Of a stretch of 58,214 nt of DNA, positions 14,870 to 22,243 are shown piece by piece. A model generated the notes under the pieces. The model was given only the letters and a program-made list of their open reading frames with translations. It was not told where the DNA came from and did not search any database. How positions within the stretch are numbered: the stretch's first letter is position 1; each line of letters starts with the position of its first letter. The stretch lies in the NCBI GenBank assembly GCA_031459715.1, contig JAVKIA010000016.1, forward strand, positions 1 to 58,214. Reading direction: 5' to 3'. Source of the stretch: Armatimonadota bacterium (GTDB taxonomy: Bacteria > Sysuimicrobiota > Sysuimicrobiia > Sysuimicrobiales > Humicultoraceae). The position numbers and the translations under genes are program-made.

Positions 14870-16120
14870 GTGAGGGAGCGGGAACAGCGGCGGGTAGTGG
14901 TCACCGGGCTGGGGGTGGTCAGCCCGCTGGGTATCGGTGCGGATCGGTTCTGGGATGCCATGATGGAGGGGCGCTCCGGGGTGGGGCGCATCACCTCCTG
15001 GGATCCCACCGGGCTGGAGACGCAGATCGCTGCCGAGGTGCGGGACTTCGATCCCACCGAATTCATGGACCGCAAGGAGGCCCGGCGCAATGACCGCTTC
15101 GTCCTCTTCGCCTATGCGGCGGCGCGGATGGCCCTGGAGGACTCGGGGCTGGCCATCACCCCGAGCAATGCCCCCCGCGTGGGTGTGCTCATCGGCTCCG
15201 GCATCGGCGGCGCCATCACCTGGGAGGAACAGACGCAGATCCTGATGACGAAGGGCCCGCGCCGGGTCAGCCCCTTCTTCATCCCCAACGTGATCATGAA
15301 CATGGCCTCGGGGGTGGTCTCCATCCTCACCGGGGCCAAGGGCCCCAACTCCAGTGTGGTCACCGCCTGTGCCAGCGGGGGCAACGCCATCGGCGACGCC
15401 ATGCGCATCATCCAGCGGGGCGACGCGGATGCCATGATCGCCGGGGGGACGGAGGCGGCCATCACCAGGCTAAGCGTGGCTGGCTTCTGCGCCATGAAGG
15501 CCATGTCCACGCGCAACGATGACCCGGCGCGGGCCGTCCGTCCCTTCGACGCCACGCGGGATGGGTTCGTCATGGGAGAGGGGGCGGGGGTGGTGGTCCT
15601 GGAGGCCCTGGAGCACGCCGAGCGCCGCGGCGGCCGGATCTACGCCGAGCTGGTAGGCTACGGTATGAGCGGCGACGCCTACCACATCACCCAGCCCGAC
15701 CCGGAGGCCGACGGCGCCGCCCGCAGCATGCGCAATGCCCTGGCGGACGCGGGCCTGGCGCCGGAGGAGATCGACTACATCAACGCCCACGGCACCGGTA
15801 CCCCCTACAATGACCGGCTGGAGACGCTGGCCATCAAGAAGGTCTTCGGTGCCCACGCCCGGCGTCTTGCCGTCAGCTCCACCAAGTCCATGATGGGGCA
15901 CCTCCTGGGCGCAGCGGGGGGCGTGGAGTTCATCGCTTGCGTGCTGGCCATCACCCGCGGGGCCATCCCCCCGACCATCAACTACGAGCACCCCGATCCG
16001 GAATGCGATCTCGACTACGTGCCGAACCGGCCGCGCGAGGCGCGCATCACCACGGCCATGTCCAACGCGTTTGGCTTCGGCGGGCACAACGCCATCCTCA
16101 TCGTCCGCCGCATGCCTTAA
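14870..16120 (+). CDS. fabF: 3-oxoacyl-ACP synthase II (FabF)
   Basis: 416-residue elongating condensing enzyme. [15 protein letters not shown] opens the domain, and the active site is complete: C167 in [16 protein letters not shown]307 in [11 protein letters not shown] and H344 in [21 protein letters not shown] closes the protein. GTG start with GGAGAGG 3-9 nt upstream, 16 bp after acpP. fabZ and fabI are not in the cluster and must be elsewhere. Confidence 0.96.
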   Translation: MREREQRRVVVTGLGVVSPLGIGADRFWDAMMEGRSGVGRITSWDPTGLETQIAAEVRDFDPTEFMDRKEARRNDRFVLFAYAAARMALEDSGLAITPSNAPRVGVLIGSGIGGAITWEEQTQILMTKGPRRVSPFFIPNVIMNMASGVVSILTGAKGPNSSVVTACASGGNAIGDAMRIIQRGDADAMIAGGTEAAITRLSVAGFCAMKAMSTRNDDPARAVRPFDATRDGFVMGEGAGVVVLEALEHAERRGGRIYAELVGYGMSGDAYHITQPDPEADGAARSMRNALADAGLAPEEIDYINAHGTGTPYNDRLETLAIKKVFGAHARRLAVSSTKSMMGHLLGAAGGVEFIACVLAITRGAIPPTINYEHPDPECDLDYVPNRPREARITTAMSNAFGFGGHNAILIVRRMP

Positions 16121-16124
16121 GCCC

Positions 16125-16877
16125 ATGCCCCGCAGCCGCCCCAGGGATATCCCGGCTCCTCCGCAGGAGCGCGCGGCGCAGCTGGACGCCCTGCAGCAGG
16201 CCCTGGGCGTGCGCTTCCGCGACCGCGGCCTGCTGGAGCTCGCCCTGCGCCACGACTCCTTTGCCCACGAGCGGGGCGCGGGTAGGGAGCACTACGAGCG
16301 GCTGGAGTTCCTGGGGGACGCGGTCCTCAACCTGGTGGTCAGCGATTACCTCTTCCGACAGTACCCTGAGCACAGCGAAGGGGAGCTGGCCAAGGAGCGC
16401 GCCCGCCTGGTCAGCGAGGCGGCGCTGGCGCACCTGGGGCGGCGGCTGGGCCTGGGCGGCTACCTCCTGCTGGGCCGGGGTGAGGAGAAGGGCGGAGGGC
16501 GGGAGCGGCCCGGCCTGCTGGCCGACGCCGTGGAAGCTGTGCTGGGGGCGGTGTACGCAGACGCCGGATACGGGGTGGCCCACGCCCTGGCCACTCGCTG
16601 GCTGGGGGAGCTACTGCAGAGCCTCCCCGGCCGCGCCGAAGACTTCAAGAGCCGGCTGCAGGAGCGTCTCCAGGGGAGTGGCCGGCTGCCGCGCTACCGG
16701 ATCGTGGAGGCCGCAGGGCCCGACCACGCCCGCTTCTTTCGGGTGCGGGTGGAGGTCGAGGGGACGGTGGTGGGGGAGGGGCACGGTCGCAGTAAGAAGG
16801 AGGCGGAGCAGGCAGCGGCAGAAGAGGCGCTGCGCTGGCTGGACGCGGTGGAGCGGCGGAGGGCGCGCCGGCCGTGA
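16125..16877 (+). CDS. rnc: ribonuclease III
   Basis: 250-residue dsRNA endonuclease for rRNA processing. The signature ERLEFLGDAVLNLVVSDYLF has the metal-binding glutamate and aspartate, and LLADAVEAVLGAVYADAG holds the second acidic pair. The C-terminal double-stranded RNA-binding domain (about residues 165-240) ends in GRSKKEAEQAAAEEAL. ATG at 16125 is chosen; an upstream in-frame start would lie inside fabF. rnc after acpP-fabF is a conserved order. Overlaps the HIT gene by GTGA. Confidence 0.95.
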   Translation: MPRSRPRDIPAPPQERAAQLDALQQALGVRFRDRGLLELALRHDSFAHERGAGREHYERLEFLGDAVLNLVVSDYLFRQYPEHSEGELAKERARLVSEAALAHLGRRLGLGGYLLLGRGEEKGGGRERPGLLADAVEAVLGAVYADAGYGVAHALATRWLGELLQSLPGRAEDFKSRLQERLQGSGRLPRYRIVEAAGPDHARFFRVRVEVEGTVVGEGHGRSKKEAEQAAAEEALRWLDAVERRRARRP

Positions 16878-17413
16878 AGGCGCTCTGGGCGCCGTGGCGG
16901 AGCGGGTACGTGATGGGGCCGCGGGAGGAAGGTTGCTTCCTCTGTGCCGCTCCGGCCGCCGGCGATGACCCCGGCCGCCGCATCGTGCACCGCAGCCGGC
17001 GCGTCTACGTCATCCTCAACTCCTTCCCCTACAACAGCGGGCACGTCATGGTGGCCCCGCTGCGCCACGTGGCCCGTCCGCAGGACCTGGATGAAGAGGA
17101 GCGTCTGGACCTGATGGACACCCTGGTCCTGGTCATGCAGGCGCTCCAGGCGGCACTACAGCCGGAGGGGTTCAACGTGGGGCTGAACCTGGGCCGGGCG
17201 GCGGGGGCAGGGGTGGAGCAGCACCTCCACCTGCACGTCGTCCCCCGCTGGGTGGGGGACACCAACTTCATGCCGGTTCTTGCCGATACGAAGGTGCTTC
17301 CCGAGCACCTGGATGTCACCTACGAGAAGCTGCGACAGGCCCTGCACGCTGTGCAGGCCGACGCCTCCGGCGGAGCACCTACACCTCACCCGCGCCCCGA
17401 AGATTCCCTCTGA
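16874..17413 (+). CDS. HIT family nucleotide hydrolase/phosphorylase
   Basis: 179-residue histidine-triad protein. It begins with LWAPWRSGYV and a CFLC motif, and has the HIT block EQHLHLHVVPRWVGDTNFM with the His-x-His-x-His triad. This architecture matches the Ap4A phosphorylase-like branch found in Actinobacteria and thermophiles, acting on dinucleoside polyphosphates or nucleotidyl amides. The exact substrate is not visible. GTG overlaps the rnc stop. Confidence 0.92.
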   Translation: MKALWAPWRSGYVMGPREEGCFLCAAPAAGDDPGRRIVHRSRRVYVILNSFPYNSGHVMVAPLRHVARPQDLDEEERLDLMDTLVLVMQALQAALQPEGFNVGLNLGRAAGAGVEQHLHLHVVPRWVGDTNFMPVLADTKVLPEHLDVTYEKLRQALHAVQADASGGAPTPHPRPEDSL

Positions 17414-17442
17414 AGACAGATGGTCTCCCCGCCGCGCTCCCG

Positions 17443-17448
17443 TATGAT
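17443..17448 (+). promoter_or_regulatory. -10 element of the CBS-GGDEF gene
   Basis: TATGAT at 27 nt before the ATG at 17475, with GGAAGG and GGGGCAGG as possible ribosome sites between. The -35 is not convincing. Confidence 0.45.
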
Positions 17449-17474
17449 GGAGACGGAAGGGTGGGGCAGGCAAC

Positions 17475-18761
17475 ATGAAGACCGTCCGGCAGCTGATGCG
17501 CGTGGACCTGGTCACGCTGCCGCGGGACGCCAGCGTGGCGGCGGCGATGCGCACCATGCTGGAGCACCGGGTGGGCGCCCTGCCCGTGGTGGAGGGGCAG
17601 CGCATCCTGGGGATCATCACCGCCCGCGATCTGCTGGGGCAGGCTCTCTACAGGCTGGTGGGGGACGTCATGACCACCGACCTGGCGGTCATCGGCCCCG
17701 ACGAGCCCGTCACCGCCGCCTACCAGCTCCTGGAGGCGCGCCACGTCAACCAGCTTCCGGTGGTCGAGCACGGGCGGCTGATCGGCATGGTCACCCGCCT
17801 GGAGGTTCTGCATGAGCTGGGCAAGCTCACCGACCCCCTGACGGGGCTGCCCTGGCCGGGGACGCTGCGACAGCGCGCGGCCGAGCTGCTGGCCCAGCGG
17901 CGGGAAATCGTGGTCATCTTCATCGACCTGGACCGCTTCCGCCTGATCAACAAGCGTTTCGGCCACGTGGCGGGAGACCGGCTGATCAGCGCGGTGGCCT
18001 CGGCGCTCCTGCGGGCCACGGACACAACCCAGGACCTGCTCTGCCGCTACGGCGGCGACGAGTTCGCCTTGGTCACCACCCGGCCGGCGGCGGAGGCGGA
18101 GGCGCTGGCGGAGAGGCTCCTGGCCGCTATCCGGGAGCTCACCCTGCCCGAGCTGGAAGGGGTGTCGCTGACGGCCAGCGTGGGGCTGGCGGGGGGACGG
18201 CGCAGCGGAGAGCGGGAGGCGCACCCCGGGGCGACGGTGGACGACCTGATCACCATGGCCAGTCGCGCCTCCACCGCGGCCAAGTCCCTGGAGCGCCCGC
18301 TGCTGCACGCCCACGAGATGGAGGCGATGGCGGTGCTGCAGCAGGCCGTGGTGGAAGAGGGGACGCGCCTGCGCATCGGCCCGCTGGGCCTGACCGTGGA
18401 GGGGGGGCAGGCCAGCGCGCGCGTGGAACTGGAGCTGGAGGGACGGCGTTACTCCGGTGTCGCCAGCGGCCCGGCGGCCGGAGGTGGACCCTTGCGGGCG
18501 ATGGCGCAGGCGACCACCGCCGCCCTGGCTCAGCTGCTGCCCCCGGGGTGGACCGCGGAGGTGGAGGAGATCACCTATACGCCGTTTCCTGTAGGCGCTG
18601 CGGTCAGCGTGGCGCTGGTGCTGGCTACCCCGACCGGGGAGGAGCTGCTCGTGGGCACCGTCCCTTACGCCAGGAATGACACCCGCGTCGTGGTCCGGGC
18701 CGTACTCAAGGCGGTGAATCGCCGTCTCGTCCGGCTGCTGGCCCTGGCCGGCACGAGATGA
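17475..18761 (+). CDS. CBS-CBS-GGDEF diguanylate cyclase with C-terminal LeuA-regulatory-like domain
   Basis: 428-residue cytosolic protein predicted to make c-di-GMP. Two CBS repeats (residues 1-115) probably sense adenine nucleotides. The GGDEF domain (about 118-275) opens with DPLTGLPW and has an intact active loop CRYGGDEF with GGDEF at 193-197. The product-inhibition Arg-x-x-Asp site is TTQD, lacking the arginine. Residues about 305-425 resemble the allosteric dimer domain of 2-isopropylmalate synthase: a strand, a GPAAGGGPLRAMAQATTAAL helix, a further strand, then VVRAVLKAVNRRL. That domain binds leucine in LeuA. Its stop overlaps the peptidase start. Confidence 0.85.
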   Translation: MKTVRQLMRVDLVTLPRDASVAAAMRTMLEHRVGALPVVEGQRILGIITARDLLGQALYRLVGDVMTTDLAVIGPDEPVTAAYQLLEARHVNQLPVVEHGRLIGMVTRLEVLHELGKLTDPLTGLPWPGTLRQRAAELLAQRREIVVIFIDLDRFRLINKRFGHVAGDRLISAVASALLRATDTTQDLLCRYGGDEFALVTTRPAAEAEALAERLLAAIRELTLPELEGVSLTASVGLAGGRRSGEREAHPGATVDDLITMASRASTAAKSLERPLLHAHEMEAMAVLQQAVVEEGTRLRIGPLGLTVEGGQASARVELELEGRRYSGVASGPAAGGGPLRAMAQATTAALAQLLPPGWTAEVEEITYTPFPVGAAVSVALVLATPTGEELLVGTVPYARNDTRVVVRAVLKAVNRRLVRLLALAGTR

Positions 18762-20026
18762 GACCTTCCTCCGGCGCCCTGCGCCCGACCCACTGGGCAG
18801 TCCGGGCGCTGTTGCTTCTCCTGCTGGCGGCACCGGCGCTACTGGCGCCGGCACTGGTCGCGCCAGCGCTGCCGGCGGCCTCGGCCGAAGGTGCTATCCG
18901 GCACGCCGCGGTCCTCTCCCGGGAGGTCGGCCCACGGCCCTCCGGAACACCTGCCTTCCTGCGCGCGGCGGACTACGTGGACGGCAGTCTCCGCGCCTGG
19001 GGGTACACCGTGGAGCGGCAGCCCTTTCCCTTTCTCTACTTCGAGGTCCGCGGCTCCGTCCTGCGGCTGGTGGCCACCGGGGAGACAATCCCCACGGTGG
19101 TGCCCGAGTACTCAGCCGCCACTCCGCCGGCGGGAATCGAGGCGGCGCTGGCCGACGGGGGGTTCGGCCGCCCGGAGGAGCTGCAGCGGGTCGCCGGCCG
19201 GATCGCCCTGGTGCAGCGCGGGCCGGCGGGGTTCCTCTTCCGCGACAAGGTGGCCAACGCTGCCGCCGCGGGGGCGGTGGCCATCATCATCTACAATCAC
19301 ACGCCCGACCCCGTGCCCCAGGTCACCCTGCTGACGCCAGCCCGCATCCCCGCAGTGGTGGTGACCCAGGAAGCGGGGCAGCGGCTTCTGGGGCTGCTGC
19401 GCCAGGGCGAGGTGCGCGTCCACCTGCGCGTGGAGACGGTGCTGGAGGAGCGCACCACCTGGAACGTGGTGGGCCGCCGCCAGGGGCGCGGCGGCCGGGC
19501 CATCGTGGTGGGCGCCCACCTGGACAGCGTGGAGGTCAGCCCTGGCGCCAACGACAACGCTTCAGGGGTGGCCGCCGTCCTGGAGGCGGCGCGCCTGCTG
19601 GCGGGCGCACCGCTGGAGCTGCCGCTGGAGGTGGTCGCCTTCGGAGCGGAGGAGCGCGGCCTGCTGGGATCAGCGTACTACGTCCGCCAGCGGGGCGGGC
19701 AGGTGGCCGCCATGGTAAACCTGGACATGGTGGGCGTGGGGGTGTTGCGGGCCGGGAACGGTAGCGGCGACGGACCGCTGCTGGAGGCGGCAGAGCGGGT
19801 CGCATCCGGGCAGGGTGTGGCTCTGCCGCGCTTCCGTCTTCCCGGTGGGAGCGATCATGCCTCGTTCGAGCGGGCCGGCATCCCCACCGTTTTCCTGCAC
19901 ACGGGCGATGACCCGCAGATCCACACCCCCGGCGACGTCCTGGAGCGGCTGGACCCGCGCCTGCTGGCCCAGGCGGCGCAGCTGGCCGCCGCGGTGGTGC
20001 TGGAGGCCCCCAGGGTTATCCGCTAG
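18758..20026 (+). CDS. secreted M28 family zinc aminopeptidase with PA domain
   Basis: 422-residue exported metallopeptidase. The N-terminus has a long hydrophobic stretch (residues 15-41) ending in ALPAASAEG, a likely signal peptide cleaved after Ala. A protease-associated (PA) insert covers about residues 95-215. The M28 di-zinc ligands are all visible: H254 in GAHLDSV, D266 in GANDNASG, E298/E299 in FGAEERGLLGS, the aspartate in VNLDMVG, and histidine in QIHTPGD. It removes N-terminal amino acids from peptides outside the membrane. It is coupled by ATGA to the CBS-GGDEF gene. Confidence 0.94.
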   Translation: MRPSSGALRPTHWAVRALLLLLLAAPALLAPALVAPALPAASAEGAIRHAAVLSREVGPRPSGTPAFLRAADYVDGSLRAWGYTVERQPFPFLYFEVRGSVLRLVATGETIPTVVPEYSAATPPAGIEAALADGGFGRPEELQRVAGRIALVQRGPAGFLFRDKVANAAAAGAVAIIIYNHTPDPVPQVTLLTPARIPAVVVTQEAGQRLLGLLRQGEVRVHLRVETVLEERTTWNVVGRRQGRGGRAIVVGAHLDSVEVSPGANDNASGVAAVLEAARLLAGAPLELPLEVVAFGAEERGLLGSAYYVRQRGGQVAAMVNLDMVGVGVLRAGNGSGDGPLLEAAERVASGQGVALPRFRLPGGSDHASFERAGIPTVFLHTGDDPQIHTPGDVLERLDPRLLAQAAQLAAAVVLEAPRVIR

Positions 20027-20106
20027 TCCACCCCGGAATTTGGCCGGGTTAACTCTCTGGGTGCCCCCGGCCATACCGGGCGAGATTTCGCGGACAGGCT
20101 CCTGAG

Positions 20107-21420
20107 CTACGGTCTGACCCTGCGGATCTGCACCAGGCCGATTCGCGTGCGCGTCGCCGACTCGATGCGGAACTCCAGCCCCTGGTAGCGGAAGGTCGTC
20201 CCCGCCTCCGGAATCGCCTCCAGGTGGTGGAAGATGAAGCCGCCCAGGGTATTGGCGGCTGTGGTGGGCAGGGCGATGTGGAAGCGCTCGTTGAGCTCGT
20301 CTAGGGGGATGGCCGCGTCCACGACGATGCGGTCCGGCTGCTGGAGGACCACCAGGCGGCGCTCCGGGCGGAACTCGCCGGGAATCTCCCCCACCAGCTC
20401 CTCCAGGAGGTCCTCGATGGTGACGATGCCCGAGGTGCCGCCGAACTCGTCCAGCACCACGGCCAGCTGGATGCCCTGGCGGCGCATCTCCTCCAGCAGG
20501 TCCACCACCGGCTTCATCTCGGGGACGTAGAGCACAGGGCGCATCACCCGGTCCACCGGCTCTCCCTCCCGCCCCTCCGCCTGCGCCACCAGCAGGTCCT
20601 TGGCGTGCACCATGCCCACGATGTGGTCCAGGTCCTCGCTGAAGACCGGCAGGCGGGTGAAGCCGGCCTCGCGCACTGCGGCCACGGCCTCGACCACTGC
20701 GGCGCTGTTGGGCACGCCGCGCACAGACACCCGCGGCACCATTACCTCCTCCACCAGGCGGTCGGCGAACTTGAAGACGCGGTGCACCAGCAGCGCCTCC
20801 TCCTCTTCCACGACGCCCGCGCGGCGGCTCTCGCTGACCAGCAGGCGGATCTCCTCCGGCGAGTAGACGTGCCGTCCGCTGGGCGCCCGCAGGCCGAAAA
20901 GGGAGAGGGTGGCGTTGGCGGCGCCGTTGAGGACCCAGATGAACGGCCGGAAGAGGCGGGAGAACAGCTCGGTGGGAGGCGTCACCACCAGCGCCGTGGC
21001 CTCCGGCCGCCAGATGGCCAGGCTCTTGGCGGCCAGCTCTCCAAAGACGATGTGTAGCGTGGTGATCAGGGCAAAGGCCAGAACGATGGCCACCACCCGG
21101 GTGGTGGCCTCCTGGAGGCCGAGGGGGAGCGGGTGCAGCAGCGGCTCCAGCAGCGCCGCCACCGCCGGCTCGCCGATCCACCCCAGCCCCAGGCTGGCCA
21201 TGGTGATGCCCAGCTGCGTCGCCGCCAGGTACGGGTCCAGGTTGTCCGTGGCCCGCAGCACCATCCGCGCCCGCGGGGAGCCACTCTCCACCAGGGGGAG
21301 CAGTCGCGTCCGCCGCACGGCCACGATGGAAAACTCCGCGGCCACGAACATGCCGTTGGCCGCCACCAGCACCAGCACGGCGACCAGGCGCCACATGATG
21401 GACGTGACCGACAGCTCCAT
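20107..21420 (-). CDS. CNNM/CorC-type hemolysin-family membrane transporter
   Basis: 437-residue protein in the UPF0053/TlyC family, likely a magnesium/cobalt efflux protein. The N-terminal CNNM domain has about four hydrophobic segments, starting VAVLVLVAANGMFVAAEFS (residues 13-31). A CBS pair spans about 210-330 (VMVPRVSVRGV, RLPVFSEDLDHIVGMVHAKDL and FGGTSGIVTIEDLLEELVG). The CorC_HlyC C-terminal domain (about 350-430) ends IPEAGTTFRYQGLEFRIES. ATG at 21420 lies 11 nt from a GAGGAG; the GTG at 21429 touches that site and is less likely. Divergent from the DinB-fold gene. Confidence 0.93.
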   Translation of the reverse strand: MELSVTSIMWRLVAVLVLVAANGMFVAAEFSIVAVRRTRLLPLVESGSPRARMVLRATDNLDPYLAATQLGITMASLGLGWIGEPAVAALLEPLLHPLPLGLQEATTRVVAIVLAFALITTLHIVFGELAAKSLAIWRPEATALVVTPPTELFSRLFRPFIWVLNGAANATLSLFGLRAPSGRHVYSPEEIRLLVSESRRAGVVEEEEALLVHRVFKFADRLVEEVMVPRVSVRGVPNSAAVVEAVAAVREAGFTRLPVFSEDLDHIVGMVHAKDLLVAQAEGREGEPVDRVMRPVLYVPEMKPVVDLLEEMRRQGIQLAVVLDEFGGTSGIVTIEDLLEELVGEIPGEFRPERRLVVLQQPDRIVVDAAIPLDELNERFHIALPTTAANTLGGFIFHHLEAIPEAGTTFRYQGLEFRIESATRTRIGLVQIRRVRP

Positions 21421-21567
21421 GGGCCTCACTCCTCAGACGGCCTGCCCTACGCTTTTCCCCGGCACCGCCGTAGCGCCCTGCAGGAGGTTCTGGCAGACTA
21501 GGACGCACAAGACACGCGGCCGGCGCCCGGAGCAGACGAGACGCCGGCGCAACGGGAGGTCTGCAGC

Positions 21568-22101
21568 ATGAGCAACCCAGCCGGGCTGGACCCTGTGGAG
21601 ATCTACGAGTACCTGGTGCGAGCCCGAAGGCCCGTCCTGGAGCGCGTGGAGACGCTGTCCGACGCCGACTACACGCGGCAGTTTCCATTTGGTGAGCGGA
21701 CGATCCGCCACACACTGGCGCATATAGCTGGTGCGGAGTGGGCCTACAACCGGCGGCTGCGCGGCGAACCGGTCCCGCCGCTGGGGGAGCGTCCCTTCAC
21801 CCGCTTCTACCAGACGGGCTTTCCTCCGCTGCAGCAGGCCTGGGAGGAGCTGGCGGAGGAGACCCGCCGCACCCTGCGGGGTATCGGGGACTGGAGCCGG
21901 CCGGTGGAGTACGTAGCTGCAGCTGCGGGAGGGCCCGGGGTGCGCATCCGCACCACCACCGGCGGCGTTGCCACGCAGCTGGTGCTGCACGAGGTCCACC
22001 ACCGCGCGCAGGTGATGGCCATGCTGCGCCACCTGAATGTCCCCGTGGAGTCGCTGGACTATTCGATCCTGATGTTTGTGCGGGAGGAGGCGGGGACCTG
22101 A
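21568..22101 (+). CDS. DinB-fold (DfsB) family protein
   Basis: 177-residue four-helix-bundle protein of the DinB/YfiT metal-binding superfamily, whose members include thiol S-transferases. The three histidine ligands are visible: one in HTLAHIAGAEWAY (about residue 51) and two in LHEVHHRAQVMAMLRHL near 145-150. Despite the name it is not the DinB DNA polymerase. It has its own GGGAGG ribosome site. The 138-bp gap to the divergent membrane protein gene shows no clear promoter on either strand. Function unassigned. Confidence 0.88.
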   Translation: MSNPAGLDPVEIYEYLVRARRPVLERVETLSDADYTRQFPFGERTIRHTLAHIAGAEWAYNRRLRGEPVPPLGERPFTRFYQTGFPPLQQAWEELAEETRRTLRGIGDWSRPVEYVAAAAGGPGVRIRTTTGGVATQLVLHEVHHRAQVMAMLRHLNVPVESLDYSILMFVREEAGT

Positions 22102-22243
22102 GGCCCGCGCCCCGGGCCGGCAGTCGCGGGGGCACTCGGGCGGAAGGTGCGGGCCGGTCTATGGCCGGTTCAGGTGGGGAATAAATCCCTGGTCGGACTG
22201 GATGTCGCGGGGCGAGGGGGGCAGGCTCTCCGCGAGGACTGAC

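Noticed and set aside
20027-20106. Terminator between the convergent M28 and CorC-type genes
   Set aside because: GC-rich inverted bits (CCCGGAATTTGGCCGGG) exist but are imperfect and lack a T run on either strand.
21568-22101. DinB-type name suggesting an SOS translesion polymerase
   Set aside because: The protein is the four-helix DinB/YfiT metal fold, not the Y-family polymerase, and no SOS box lies upstream.
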